From an uncultured Lachnospiraceae bacterium (lineage in GTDB: Bacteria > Bacillota > Clostridia > Lachnospirales > Lachnospiraceae), in contig CANPZI010000016.1 in NCBI GenBank assembly GCA_947588995.1, forward strand, positions 1 to 59,205: a DNA stretch of 59,205 nucleotides. Reading direction: 5' to 3'. The position numbers and the translations under genes are program-made. Each line of letters begins with the position of its first letter. Positions within the stretch are counted from its first letter, which is position 1. Under the pieces are notes generated by a model. That model was given only the letters and a program-made list of their open reading frames with translations. It was not told the origin of the DNA and did no database searches. Positions 26,469 through 35,091 of this stretch are shown here, one piece after another.

Positions 26469-29400
26469 TCAAGCGGCAAACCACTCAAAATCGCCGTATT
26501 GCGAAATAGCGTCGACTGCATCGTCGACAAGTTTGTTCCAATAATCCATGTCGATATGGTCTTGAAGTCCAAGTTCTTTCACCATTTCGGACTCCATCCA
26601 CCGATACACGCCAGGATCATGGGCCTTTGTAACTTTGCCAGGCTTCTTCGTTCCGGTTGCGGCGGCCATCTTGCCGTTATTATCCCTCAACAAGATACCA
26701 GCACCATAACCGGCTTCAATCGGACAGAACTGTCCAACTCTTCCAACAAAGTGATAATCATGCTCGTCTTCACCAAGACGCTCGTTCATGTCCAAATATA
26801 ATGCCGTGGTCACAGACTTCGTCTCGCACAGGTCATCGAATTCAATGGGCTCATGACTAAACAAAGTCTTGAAAACATACGGAACCTGGAACTGAGTTCC
26901 AGTCGCTGTCCACTTTGGTTCATCCGGATCCTCAGGCTTAAGAATATCTGAATACTTTGCAATGTAGACAGCGTCGTTCACCAGACACATCTTCGAATAA
27001 GTCGCCTCATGCTCAAACTCATATCCATACTGATTCGCATAGTTCATGCAGAAGGATATAATTTCAGGTGTGGCCTCGGCGATTTTGATCGAATCAGTCT
27101 TAATGTGAACGACCGTGAACCCGCGATCTTCCACCTCATGCTTCAAATTGATCATGAACAAAGCACCATACTTGGCAACGATGTTATCCTCATTCCGAGG
27201 ATCTCTGAGTTTATTCGGGAACTTTGCCGAAGTCAAACCGTACACAGAGTTGATAGCGGTCTTAAGTGCAGTCGACAACTGCTTTGCTTGCTTAGGATCG
27301 CCCAAATATCTTTTAAGCTTCCCATCAAACATCTTCCCAACCTTGTCAAACTCGCCTCTCTTTATATAGATACGAGCATCGACAAGATCTTTAAACCGCC
27401 TCGTGTACACATCTCCGAACAGGTTCAACTTCAACAAAGAATGTGGATGCATGGAAGCAACGTCCAACAACGCCACATTCGTCCAAATCCCAGGATTTGC
27501 GTAAACGTATCCACCTTCTCCAGGATCTTCTCCTCGATAGATCGATCGCCCAGACACGATCTTGGTTCCAGGGATATAATCTTCCTTCGGAATTCCGAAC
27601 TTCGAATACCGATACCCAGGGAAGATCGTCTCCAGCTTCGTATACTGGAACTGATCCTGTGGATGTTTGTCTGTCCCGACAATGATTCGAACTGTATGCT
27701 GGTTCGTTGTGTCATTAACTGTCAACCCGGAAATCTCAGCAAGCATCTCTCGAGCTTCCCAATCTTCCTGATTGGCATTCCACACTGCTTCAGTTGCTAT
27801 GACATCGTTCTGACAGTAGTCTGCAACCGTTTGCCACATCTCTTTCGGAACTGGCTGATCCCAAGGTAGCCCAAGCTCTTGATGATGGATCTTCAACTTG
27901 ATCTCCCACTTCTTCAAGCTCATCTTATGAGCCGAAGAGAGAAAGTCATAAATATCCGTATACGAAAGATTATACGCCTCATTGAACAAGGCATTATCCT
28001 TTGACTTCTTATCGTCCGAGTTGATGATCCTCTGAGACAGCTTAAACAGCTGCAGTTCTGTATACCCCATCATTCGAGCGTAGAGAATATGATTGTCATA
28101 CTTCCGATTGTTGAAGCCAACAAGTCTGAACTTAATCAGTTCTTGAATGTCCGCCTCTGTCGGATTGATCATGGATATAATGGGCTTCCCTTCGCCCATC
28201 ATCTTGTAAACGACCACGAACAGATTCGGAAAGACCTCAACGTCGAAGAAGACAATCGGCGCGTCATCATTCGCCAGATTCTCTATCGACGACTGATAAG
28301 GAATCCCATCACCATCAATCTGAGCCTCAACGTCCTTCGAACAGAAATGCATTTTCGATACGATCCGCATACAAGCCTGCGCTTGATTCGTCGAATTCAT
28401 CGCAAACGACATGATCTTCGGATGCATGTCCCGCACATCATACTTCAAATCCGAATGATATGCATCTTCCAAGATCTGATATATAAAGTCAATCGAAGGC
28501 TTTGTGTTTGCCCAAATCTCTTTTCTAAGGTTTCGCATGATTCGATCACGCAATTGCTTTTCGCTTTTGATCTGGTAGTCCTGTAACACTTTTGGCTTTT
28601 CCCCTTTCAGAGGCAAACCACTTGAGATCGTCGCAATCGCTAACTCATTACACCAGGTCAGCATTCTCCTAAGAGAACTATTTCCGGTAAAGACTTTTAC
28701 CTCAATATCCGGACCATACACTCGACTCAACTTCGTCGGATCGCCGTCATAAAAATAATGCAAATGGATCCCAGTTCCGCTCTTACTGAGCTCCGCGTAA
28801 GTCTGAGGCCACTTATTCGCTGCTGCCATGTTCGCTGCCAGGTCTTTGTTACCATCCTTATCCTTTATGTCAAAGTCAATGACAATCAGATTCCTAGGCA
28901 CCTTCACATAATGCAACTTTTTTGTATCCAGATCCGCCAAAACGCTATCGCACTGCGCCCATCTTCGAATCGGGATTCCTTCCTCAGTGGCATACTGAGC
29001 CTTACAGTCTGAAAATATAAGATCGAAGAACGATTTCTTCTTCTTAAACTTCAGCCAAGACTCAGCTTTCTCTTCCTCACTTTCTTCTACTTCCGCCTCT
29101 GACTCCTTAGACTCCTTCTCAACTGCTTTCATCGCATGGTAGTCGATCTTCTCTTTCTTAAAACCGACAAATACATTACGAACATTATCTTTCCGCTCCA
29201 CTAAGTCGTCAAAATAATTTCGAAGCTCATCGCGAAACTGCCGCTTGTTTAATGGATAGTTCACTTTGGCCTCTTCGACCCATTCCTTATACCGAAGCCA
29301 CGCCGCATTCCAACTAATCCCTTCCGGATGGTCTATGACAAAGAAGTCGTAGTTATCTTCCACAAAGTTATAGAAGTCATTGGTCTTTGCAAGCATCGAT

Positions 29401-30428
29401 ACAGGAACATAACCATCATAGAACGTCTTCCCAAGACTCTTGTAAACTTCAAGACAATGGTATGCGATTCCGCCAAGCTCATAAGGGATTCTCCCTACTA
29501 ACTCGTCATACCGTCTCCTAGTCACAGTCCGCCCACTCGGATTGACATCTATCAGCCGTCGAATAATACCAGACTTCGCGTCTGTGATCTTCACAGGCTT
29601 GTTGGTACCCATAAACAAGAAAGTCTTCAGCTGGCTCAAATATGTCGACTTAAATTTCTCGTTCACGAGCATCTGTTCATGAGATACAATAGAGTTCAAC
29701 TTTGTGTTGTCCTCGATTCGACTCAGATCACCATCATGCTGAATCGAGATCAGAGGATTGTCCCGGAACGCTTCCAACGCAAAGGGGTTATTCGCCTGAG
29801 CCAATGCCTTAGCTTCAAAGGCTGAGCAATATCCAGGAAACAGCATCTCAACGATGTTAAGCACCGTCGACTTTCCCGTTCCAGGTCCGCCATACAACAC
29901 AATGAACTTCTGGATCTTCTTCGAATCACCAGATATAATGGCACCAATCGCCCATTCCAGCTTCTGGCGCTCCTCTGGATCGTACAGGGTACTAATCAGC
30001 TCTTCATAATTAGGAATCGGTCCTTCCTCGATTGGATAGTCCAAACGACGAGTCACATAATCTGTCTTCTTAACAGGTGTATTTGAGAACGTAATATGGT
30101 CGTCTAACTCGTGATAACAGTCAGGCATCGACTTGCAGTATGTAAGCCACTCCGTCCACTTCTTCGAGGAGAAGTTCGCCATCAACTTCAGATTCTTCCG
30201 ATCCGTCGTCTCAAGCTCTTCACCCTTCTTACGCACCATGTCATCAACCAGACGTTGGACATCGCCTTCGGACTTTGACCATAATCCCCGTTCCTCATCC
30301 CATACCGCATAGAATGATTTCCCTCGTATCATGAGGTCTCGAGGATGTTGCTTCACAAGGAATTCTGGATAAATATCAGTGACTCCACGCTTCACAGAAG
30401 TCGTGTTCACAGACACAAAATCCAGCAT
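26469..30428 (-). CDS. SF3 helicase-primase-family B DNA polymerase fusion
   Basis: It encodes 1319 residues from the ATG at 30428 (AAGGAGG 11 nt upstream). Region 1 is a superfamily 3 helicase with Walker A GGPGTGKST (about 180-188), SIQHDGD and FLFMGTNKPV. Region 2 resembles an archaeo-eukaryotic primase: VIDFDIKD (about 516-523) and SGTGIHLHYFY (about 550-560). Region 3 is a proofreading exonuclease (FDVEVFP, GFNNRKYDNH, YCQNDVIAT) and polymerase with motif A LLDVASMHPHS (about 988), motif B TALKTAINSVYG (about 1060) and motif C HIKTDSIK (about 1108). One polypeptide may supply most replisome activities. An iteron-like origin lies just upstream. Confidence 0.88.
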   Translation of the reverse strand: MLDFVSVNTTSVKRGVTDIYPEFLVKQHPRDLMIRGKSFYAVWDEERGLWSKSEGDVQRLVDDMVRKKGEELETTDRKNLKLMANFSSKKWTEWLTYCKSMPDCYHELDDHITFSNTPVKKTDYVTRRLDYPIEEGPIPNYEELISTLYDPEERQKLEWAIGAIISGDSKKIQKFIVLYGGPGTGKSTVLNIVEMLFPGYCSAFEAKALAQANNPFALEAFRDNPLISIQHDGDLSRIEDNTKLNSIVSHEQMLVNEKFKSTYLSQLKTFLFMGTNKPVKITDAKSGIIRRLIDVNPSGRTVTRRRYDELVGRIPYELGGIAYHCLEVYKSLGKTFYDGYVPVSMLAKTNDFYNFVEDNYDFFVIDHPEGISWNAAWLRYKEWVEEAKVNYPLNKRQFRDELRNYFDDLVERKDNVRNVFVGFKKEKIDYHAMKAVEKESKESEAEVEESEEEKAESWLKFKKKKSFFDLIFSDCKAQYATEEGIPIRRWAQCDSVLADLDTKKLHYVKVPRNLIVIDFDIKDKDGNKDLAANMAAANKWPQTYAELSKSGTGIHLHYFYDGDPTKLSRVYGPDIEVKVFTGNSSLRRMLTWCNELAIATISSGLPLKGEKPKVLQDYQIKSEKQLRDRIMRNLRKEIWANTKPSIDFIYQILEDAYHSDLKYDVRDMHPKIMSFAMNSTNQAQACMRIVSKMHFCSKDVEAQIDGDGIPYQSSIENLANDDAPIVFFDVEVFPNLFVVVYKMMGEGKPIISMINPTEADIQELIKFRLVGFNNRKYDNHILYARMMGYTELQLFKLSQRIINSDDKKSKDNALFNEAYNLSYTDIYDFLSSAHKMSLKKWEIKLKIHHQELGLPWDQPVPKEMWQTVADYCQNDVIATEAVWNANQEDWEAREMLAEISGLTVNDTTNQHTVRIIVGTDKHPQDQFQYTKLETIFPGYRYSKFGIPKEDYIPGTKIVSGRSIYRGEDPGEGGYVYANPGIWTNVALLDVASMHPHSLLKLNLFGDVYTRRFKDLVDARIYIKRGEFDKVGKMFDGKLKRYLGDPKQAKQLSTALKTAINSVYGLTSAKFPNKLRDPRNEDNIVAKYGALFMINLKHEVEDRGFTVVHIKTDSIKIAEATPEIISFCMNYANQYGYEFEHEATYSKMCLVNDAVYIAKYSDILKPEDPDEPKWTATGTQFQVPYVFKTLFSHEPIEFDDLCETKSVTTALYLDMNERLGEDEHDYHFVGRVGQFCPIEAGYGAGILLRDNNGKMAAATGTKKPGKVTKAHDPGVYRWMESEMVKELGLQDHIDMDYWNKLVDDAVDAISQYGDFEWFAA

Positions 30429-30461
30429 AAATATCCAGTCCTCCTTCTTACAGTTTTCGTG

Positions 30462-30660
30462 GAAATTTGCCACTTTGCCAGTTTTCCACCCTAACTCTTT
30501 TTATAAATTAACTTTTTTCTCGTACAATAAGATAAAAAAAAGTGGCAAAGTGGCAGAAAAGTCCAAAAAAGCCCGGAATCATCGCGTTTTTTGGCTGCCA
30601 CTTTGGTTTAAAAAGTGGCAGAAAAGTGGCAGAAGTGGCAGAAAATGCAACTTTTTTGTC
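30462..30660. other. Candidate replication origin with GTGGCA iterons
   Basis: An AT-rich intergenic stretch holds GTGGCA at 30542, 30550, 30615, 30626 and 30635, inverted copies (TGCCAC) at 30468 and 30596, and a GCCACTTT/AAAGTGGC stem. It lies between two RHH genes and the replisome fusion. Reiterated short repeats in AT-rich DNA beside replication genes are typical of origins. Confidence 0.6.
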
Positions 30661-30814
30661 ATTTTTCATCAATTTTTTTCCGAGATTTGTACGCATCGTG
30701 AATTAATTTCCGTATGAATTCAGTCTTCGATAAACCGGCACAATGAGCCAACATATCGAGCTTTTCCTTGTCCTCATCAGTCAGGTAAATGGTGAAGGAT
30801 CTTTTCACATACAT
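30659..30814 (-). CDS. Ribbon-helix-helix protein B
   Basis: It encodes 51 residues. YVKRSFTIYLTDEDKEKLDM then AGLSKTEFIRKLIHDAY is a CopG/Arc-type ribbon-helix-helix. GGAGG is 10 nt before the ATG, and the gene directly overlooks the iteron region. Likely an autoregulator or origin-binding protein. Confidence 0.7.
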   Translation of the reverse strand: MYVKRSFTIYLTDEDKEKLDMLAHCAGLSKTEFIRKLIHDAYKSRKKIDEK

Positions 30815-30815
30815 T

Positions 30816-30968
30816 TCAGCATGCCCTCCGATACGTCTCGTTTTCTACGAGCTTCTCAAGCTCTTCTGAAATCGTTTTCTCGTCGTCCTTTGCAAGCTTC
30901 TTGAGCTGCTCATAAATATCAGGCCTCAGCCGAACCCTTACCGAAGTAAAGTCTATTTGAGCCTCCAT
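30816..30968 (-). CDS. Ribbon-helix-helix protein A
   Basis: It encodes 50 residues. TSVRVRLRPDIYEQLKKLAK followed by TISEELEKLVE matches the beta-strand/two-helix RHH DNA-binding fold. It starts just after the stop of the 177-residue gene and ends 2 bp before the start of the second RHH gene, forming a tandem pair upstream of the candidate origin. Confidence 0.7.
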   Translation of the reverse strand: MEAQIDFTSVRVRLRPDIYEQLKKLAKDDEKTISEELEKLVENETYRRAC

Positions 30969-30969
30969 A

Positions 30970-31503
30970 TTATCGCCCTTTCTCCGAAAGATACTCCATC
31001 ATCTGCGACCACATCTCAATATATCGCTGATCTCGAGACGGTCTGCAAATGGGGAACGGACTCCCGTCACCATTATACGCAAATTGTCGGGTCATCCATC
31101 TGTCCAAAATATCATTGACGATCGACCCACTGTAGAACCGATCCTCAAATTGATCTAAGTCCAGATTGGCTAACAACTCCCAGAAAATCTCACCTGGACG
31201 TTCGTCAAGAGGATCTCCGGCGTATTCTCTCTCAATGCGAAGGGAGAGCGCCACAAGCATCTCAAGAACACTGCAGTCGTCTCGATGGTCGAACACCCCT
31301 TCTGAGATGCGCATCTCGCTGTAAAAATCTTCCCTCAACGAGATTCCGTCACTTGCTCGGTTCTCATCCATCGGTATCACATAAGTAAATACACGGTTGT
31401 GAAGCTGCTCAAACAACTTGAAATATCCATGGCTGTCCACATGAACCAGACGAAGCAACCAGTCCTTATACGAAGCCCAGAGATCATCCGACATAAACCT
31501 CAT
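30970..31503 (-). CDS. Conserved early phage protein, unknown function
   Basis: This acidic, aromatic-rich protein of 177 residues begins MRFMSDDLWASYKDWLLRLV and contains YVIPMDENRASDG. GGAGG is 7 nt upstream. It opens the run of RHH and replisome genes, so a replication or regulatory link is possible, but no family was recognised. Confidence 0.6.
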   Translation of the reverse strand: MRFMSDDLWASYKDWLLRLVHVDSHGYFKLFEQLHNRVFTYVIPMDENRASDGISLREDFYSEMRISEGVFDHRDDCSVLEMLVALSLRIEREYAGDPLDERPGEIFWELLANLDLDQFEDRFYSGSIVNDILDRWMTRQFAYNGDGSPFPICRPSRDQRYIEMWSQMMEYLSEKGR

Positions 31504-31543
31504 TGCAGCACCTCCTTTCCAAATATAAATACAAGAAAAATAA

Positions 31544-31563
31544 AGAGGCCGTGTAAGACCTCT
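31544..31563 (-). terminator. Terminator hairpin before the 177-residue gene
   Basis: An AGAGGTC/GGCCTCT stem is followed by TTATTTTTC on the minus strand, after the stop of the 119-residue membrane protein gene. Confidence 0.65.
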
Positions 31564-31585
31564 CTATTTAGCTTAGCCATGAAGA

Positions 31586-31945
31586 TTAATGCTTCTTTCT
31601 TTTGTCGATCAGCCGTTTGATAAGCTTCATGGTACCATAACCTCCCATGAACGAAGCTGTCACGCTGAGTCCGCCCAGGAAAAACCCTTTCGCAAGCCGA
31701 TACTCTCCATAGTCCCACATGTATCTATTGGTGAGCAGATTCCAACGAAGATCCTTTCTGATTTCATTATCAGACAGAATGTTGTTGAGTTCTGCCACTT
31801 TAGACTCTGCGGAGTTATAGAGTGCCTCGGCCTCAAAAGGACTATCTTTCCCGAGATTAATTACCATCTGCGTAGTAAGCTTGTCCCCTAAAAGGTTGTA
31901 GTTGTTCCACATGAACTTCTCATCAGGCCAACTTTCTTTAGTCAT
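31586..31945 (-). CDS. Small membrane protein with one C-terminal TM segment
   Basis: It encodes 119 residues. The first 85 are soluble and acidic; GFFLGGLSVTASFMGGYG forms a hydrophobic span before a basic tail. It is expressed from promoter module 2. The function is unknown. Confidence 0.6.
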   Translation of the reverse strand: MTKESWPDEKFMWNNYNLLGDKLTTQMVINLGKDSPFEAEALYNSAESKVAELNNILSDNEIRKDLRWNLLTNRYMWDYGEYRLAKGFFLGGLSVTASFMGGYGTMKLIKRLIDKRKKH

Positions 31946-31980
31946 TGCTAAATCCTCCTTTAATTTTTGGCTTGTTGCCT

Positions 31981-32007
31981 ATTATAAGGGAGGTTTCTGA
32001 CGCGAAA
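31981..32007 (-). promoter_or_regulatory. Promoter-like module 2
   Basis: TTCGCGT, 13 nt, TATAAT; it lies between a terminator hairpin and the AAAGGAGG of the 119-residue gene. Confidence 0.65.
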
Positions 32008-32009
32008 AA

Positions 32010-32035
32010 GAAGAAGCCCTGTTTAGGGCTTCTTC
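32010..32035 (-). terminator. Terminator fused to promoter module 2
   Basis: A GAAGAAGCCC/GGGCTTCTTC stem followed by TTTTT; the stop codon of the 114-residue gene is in the loop. Confidence 0.75.
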
Positions 32036-32367
32036 TTCTCAGGCTTCTTGCGCTTGACTTTGTTCCAGAGTTCTCTCGCTTTCACTTTAATCTGGTCTCC
32101 ATACACTTCTTCGACAACGGCTAAGACACACCCAGTCAACAAGATGCCGGTGTAGAAATACGCGCCCTTTGTGAATTCTTTCATAGCATATACGTTCATA
32201 AACTTATCTGAATAGATATCGAATCTCATTCCGGTTCTTTCAGACAGCTTGTCCACGTCATTCGCAAGTGATTCACACAGGTCGTAGGTTTCTCTCGATA
32301 CCGCGATCCGATTCTTGGGATCTTTTGCCCATTTCTCCATTGCTTTGTAACCAGGCCAACGTTTCAT
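32023..32367 (-). CDS. Small membrane protein, Lys-rich tail
   Basis: It encodes 114 residues. After a charged N-terminal domain, AYFYTGILLTGCVLAVVEEV is a probable TM helix, followed by a lysine-rich tail ending EKKKP. It is driven by promoter module 3, which lies inside the 3' end of the upstream gene. Confidence 0.6.
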   Translation of the reverse strand: MKRWPGYKAMEKWAKDPKNRIAVSRETYDLCESLANDVDKLSERTGMRFDIYSDKFMNVYAMKEFTKGAYFYTGILLTGCVLAVVEEVYGDQIKVKARELWNKVKRKKPEKKKP

Positions 32368-32705
32368 TGAGTAATCCTCCTTTTAAGTTTGGCTTTAAGC
32401 CTTCTATTATAGGAGCGGTTTATCGTTCGATTCGCGCAGAGGACTTTCTCATTAACATCTATTGTTCCTCCGCAGACATCTATCCCGCCTACGACATTCG
32501 GATTGGCCATGATCAGTCTCGTCGCAAGATTGATCTTGTCCATGTCAGACATGTGCTCAGAATCATCCACTAGAGCACAAATATCGCGGAATCCGGCTTT
32601 TTCGCAAGCAATACAGTTTTTCATCCTGCCACAAATAAGCGACCTGAGAATGTTAATGACCTGATCGGTACTCATGTTTTCAATAGTGATTGTCCATTTC
32701 TCCAT
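32364..32705 (-). CDS. Cys-containing protein, tandem paralogue A
   Basis: It encodes 113 residues. LICGRMKNCIACEKAGFRDI contains a CxxC pair and matches LVCGSMKTCQKCAEVGNREL in the next gene upstream, so the two are duplicates. The C-terminal RTINRSYNRRLKAKLKRR tail reads through promoter module 3. Function unknown; possibly zinc-binding. Confidence 0.6.
   Translation of the reverse strand: MEKWTITIENMSTDQVINILRSLICGRMKNCIACEKAGFRDICALVDDSEHMSDMDKINLATRLIMANPNVVGGIDVCGGTIDVNEKVLCANRTINRSYNRRLKAKLKRRITQ
32406..32431 (-). promoter_or_regulatory. Promoter-like module 3
   Basis: A TCGAACGATAAAC block precedes TATAAT. It lies within the coding 3' end of the 113-residue gene. Confidence 0.55.
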
Positions 32706-32961
32706 ATTTTTCACCTTTTAACTTAGCAATCTTTAAATATATAGTATCAGGACAAACCTTCATAAGATTATGAACAAATACCATTTTCTCGTCATCGGTT
32801 GCAGAATCAGTACTAACCTTATAACAAAGCTCACGATTTCCTACTTCAGCACATTTCTGACAAGTTTTCATGCTCCCACAGACAAGCCGGTCGACAGTCT
32901 CCACGAGTTGATCTGCAGTCAGCCCTTCAACTCTTAATGCATATTTATCTTTTACGTTCAT
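32680..32961 (-). CDS. Cys-containing protein, tandem paralogue B
   Basis: It encodes 93 residues from an ATG that overlaps the upstream stop. It shares an N-terminal 'VEGLTADQLVETVDRL' plus CG-MK-C-x-x-C pattern with its neighbour downstream. Probably a small metal-binding protein; role unknown. Confidence 0.6.
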   Translation of the reverse strand: MNVKDKYALRVEGLTADQLVETVDRLVCGSMKTCQKCAEVGNRELCYKVSTDSATDDEKMVFVHNLMKVCPDTIYLKIAKLKGEKYGEMDNHY

Positions 32962-33719
32962 CAATGCGTCTCCTCATACGAAGCGTCGATTTTCACGATC
33001 TCAAAGCAAGTGTCCAACTCATAGTTCATGACGTAGATCGTCCGCTCATCACTATTGGCAAAGTCATACTTTGTCAGGCAATCGCCCACCATACGATACT
33101 GGTCAGATATAATTTCCTCGGTATTCTCATCCGCCAAGATCTCGTCCGAAGCATAGAACTGAAGCCCCACGATCTCAATGCCATCCGGGAGCTCCGCGAC
33201 CTTAGCCGCAGATATCAACCGAGGCTTACGACCTTTGTGCTCGTCGTGATAGGCGACCACAGGAGGCTCTTCCGGTTCGTCCTCTTCTTCGTCTTCGGGC
33301 TCCTCATCCTCGGAATACGGCTCTGGAATATCAGGAACATGCGACTTCTTGGGCGTCTGACTCTCCGGATGTACCATGCCGTATACGGCCGCATAATCCG
33401 TTCTGGCGTGGTTTTCGTTCAGACGTGTCTGTATATCCTCCAAAGACAAAGAGCGATCCTGGGCCTTCTCAGAGCCCTTAGAAGGCAAATTAGAGGCGTC
33501 ATCTGCCTCGTTTTCTCCTTCCGTTGGATTTTCGACGATTTCAGCCTCCGCAGGCACCTTATACTGGGCTTTGATGAGCTCCTTCATCTCAGAAATGGTC
33601 TCATCAGCCCGCTCATTTGCCTTCTTTTCGAAGTAGGCTTTAGTGCCCAGAACACCGCCGAGGACGCCTGTTGCGGCGCCCCCGATGAAGAATATCATAC
33701 ACTTAACATTGACGTTCAT
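32961..33719 (-). CDS. Membrane-anchored acidic protein
   Basis: It encodes 252 residues. An N-terminal TM segment (CMIFFIGGAATGVLGGVLG) is followed by an acidic disordered middle rich in Glu, Asp and Pro, and a folded C-terminal domain containing DCLTKYDFANSDERTIYVMN. Similar three-part proteins are common in early regions of Firmicutes gut phages. The function is unknown. Confidence 0.6.
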   Translation of the reverse strand: MNVNVKCMIFFIGGAATGVLGGVLGTKAYFEKKANERADETISEMKELIKAQYKVPAEAEIVENPTEGENEADDASNLPSKGSEKAQDRSLSLEDIQTRLNENHARTDYAAVYGMVHPESQTPKKSHVPDIPEPYSEDEEPEDEEEDEPEEPPVVAYHDEHKGRKPRLISAAKVAELPDGIEIVGLQFYASDEILADENTEEIISDQYRMVGDCLTKYDFANSDERTIYVMNYELDTCFEIVKIDASYEETH

Positions 33720-33886
33720 TGGGATTCCTCCTTATCTCTAGCCGAAACATTTATACTATTAAGATGCTCCCGCCACTCTTTTTGTGATTGTTTTCTAAAT
33801 CGAAAATCTATAAGCCACCAGTTTATGCGGTATACGATAATCCATGTGAAAGTAATCATCAGAAGAAATATAATGATGATCTTCAT
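33716..33886 (-). CDS. 56-residue single-TM peptide
   Basis: Starting at the ATGA overlap with the upstream peptide, it has an N-terminal hydrophobic helix (IIIIFLLMITFTWIIVY) and a charged C-terminal tail. It is translationally coupled to both neighbours. Confidence 0.55.
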   Translation of the reverse strand: MKIIIIFLLMITFTWIIVYRINWWLIDFRFRKQSQKEWREHLNSINVSARDKEESQ

Positions 33887-34053
33887 TTCTTTCTCCAATC
33901 TAAGAACTGACCAACGCACACAATCGCGATTAGAATTAGTAGGACAATGGGGACGTATGCAAACGCCCCCACGATCGCCCACCAGAGAATATAACAGATC
34001 AACACGATTGCGGGTAAAGCCAGGATCGACAGAATGATTAACAGCGTCTTCAT
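33883..34053 (-). CDS. 56-residue two-TM peptide
   Basis: It starts by ATGA overlap with the upstream DUF6353-like gene. Two hydrophobic runs (LLIILSILALPAIVLICYI; PIVLLILIAIVCVG) make it almost wholly membrane embedded, ending in a basic tail. Function unknown. Confidence 0.55.
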   Translation of the reverse strand: MKTLLIILSILALPAIVLICYILWWAIVGAFAYVPIVLLILIAIVCVGQFLDWRKK

Positions 34054-35048
34054 GCCGGCAGCCTATCGATAATCACGCCGTCAACGTTGAAGTCCAGCAG
34101 AACCGCGTTGGTCTTACCATTGATGAACAGACGTGTCTTGGGATTGTCGTAGTCGAACAGGCCGAAGGAAATATAATTCGTCGGCTGATCTTCAGGGTTC
34201 TGGAGCCAACCAACGAGCCCGCCTGTGCTGGTCATTTCGAATCCAAGCGCATCATACACCTCGTTCAGGAAGACATAGCCACGAGTGTTCAGCAAATGCT
34301 GGAACTTGTTCTGCTGAGCCTTCAGGAACATCATGGTGAACTCCGGGCTCTTCTCCCAGTAGTGATTCCTCTCGTCGAAGACGCGCGCATACTGACCCGG
34401 TTCGCCGCCGTCCAGCGTGAGAATATCTTCCTTGGTCTTCTTCTTTTTGCCGTTCTCGTTAACCGTCTCGCCCTCGAGAATATCATGCTTCAGGCCATAG
34501 CGAAGTTCCTTATCCACGTCTTCGCCATACTTCTCCTTAACCCGCTCACGATAAGCATCCAGAAGACCCATAGCGCCCGTATAAGCCTCTACAGCGCCGA
34601 GATACTTCCGGTGTTCCAGAGTATGCCCATAGACGATACAGCCAGTAGAAGCCATGCCAAGGGCCACAGCAGGTAGATACGTGCGGATATAGTCCTTTGC
34701 GATGAACGCATAGATCTGAACCTTCTCATGACGAATATCATTCTCTGTCATAGGCGTGATGTCAGCACCATTCTCGTCCTGCACATAGATCTCCTCACCA
34801 GCATCCACAGAGGCCTCCATGTCATGCAGATTCTTCAAAAGGCGCTCGTGATCAGATACCAGCTCAGGCATCTTAGCAGTCGCGCGGCAAGCCAGCACGA
34901 CAGTTCCCAGCATGCCAGCGATACCCACTCCAGTCATGATAGCGGAGTCATTGCGCTTGAGAGTCAATTGCATCCGACCGATCGCACGACTCAACTGAAC
35001 AGGCACCTTCACCTGGGGCATCTTGATTTTAGGCATTACGAATTTCAT
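34050..35048 (-). CDS. DUF6353-like membrane protein, copy A
   Basis: It encodes 332 residues. Two hydrophobic segments (MTGVGIAGMLGTVVLACRAT and the AVALGMASTGCIVYG region) flank a helical part; DAYRERVKEKYGEDVDKELR is a family hallmark; the C-terminal domain ends near FNVDGVIIDRLPA. It is paralogous to the 285-residue protein at 36668-37525. DUF6353-type proteins are frequent in early regions of Firmicutes phages and have no known function. Confidence 0.7.
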   Translation of the reverse strand: MKFVMPKIKMPQVKVPVQLSRAIGRMQLTLKRNDSAIMTGVGIAGMLGTVVLACRATAKMPELVSDHERLLKNLHDMEASVDAGEEIYVQDENGADITPMTENDIRHEKVQIYAFIAKDYIRTYLPAVALGMASTGCIVYGHTLEHRKYLGAVEAYTGAMGLLDAYRERVKEKYGEDVDKELRYGLKHDILEGETVNENGKKKKTKEDILTLDGGEPGQYARVFDERNHYWEKSPEFTMMFLKAQQNKFQHLLNTRGYVFLNEVYDALGFEMTSTGGLVGWLQNPEDQPTNYISFGLFDYDNPKTRLFINGKTNAVLLDFNVDGVIIDRLPA

Positions 35049-35069
35049 TTGGTTACCTCCATTAATATT

Positions 35070-35088
35070 TGATTACAGGATGTAATCA
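35070..35088. promoter_or_regulatory. TGATTAC-N5-GTAATCA palindrome, copy A
   Basis: Perfect 7-bp arms with a 5-nt spacer (AGGAT on the plus strand) lie upstream of the DUF6353-like gene. The same arms recur at 35671-35689. Confidence 0.6.
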
Positions 35089-35091
35089 CTT

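Noticed and set aside
30542..30640. Short direct repeats as a CRISPR array
   Set aside because: Repeats are only 6-10 bp, irregularly spaced and partly inverted; there are no cas genes. An origin fits better.
30379..30717. Plus-strand frame over the iteron region
   Set aside because: It runs through the start of the replisome gene and AT-rich repeats, and gives a low-complexity sequence with no ribosome site.
31500..31580. 26-codon frame starting MAKLNREVLHG before the 177-residue gene
   Set aside because: It lies on a terminator hairpin and T-run and has a poor ribosome site; the structure explains the sequence better.
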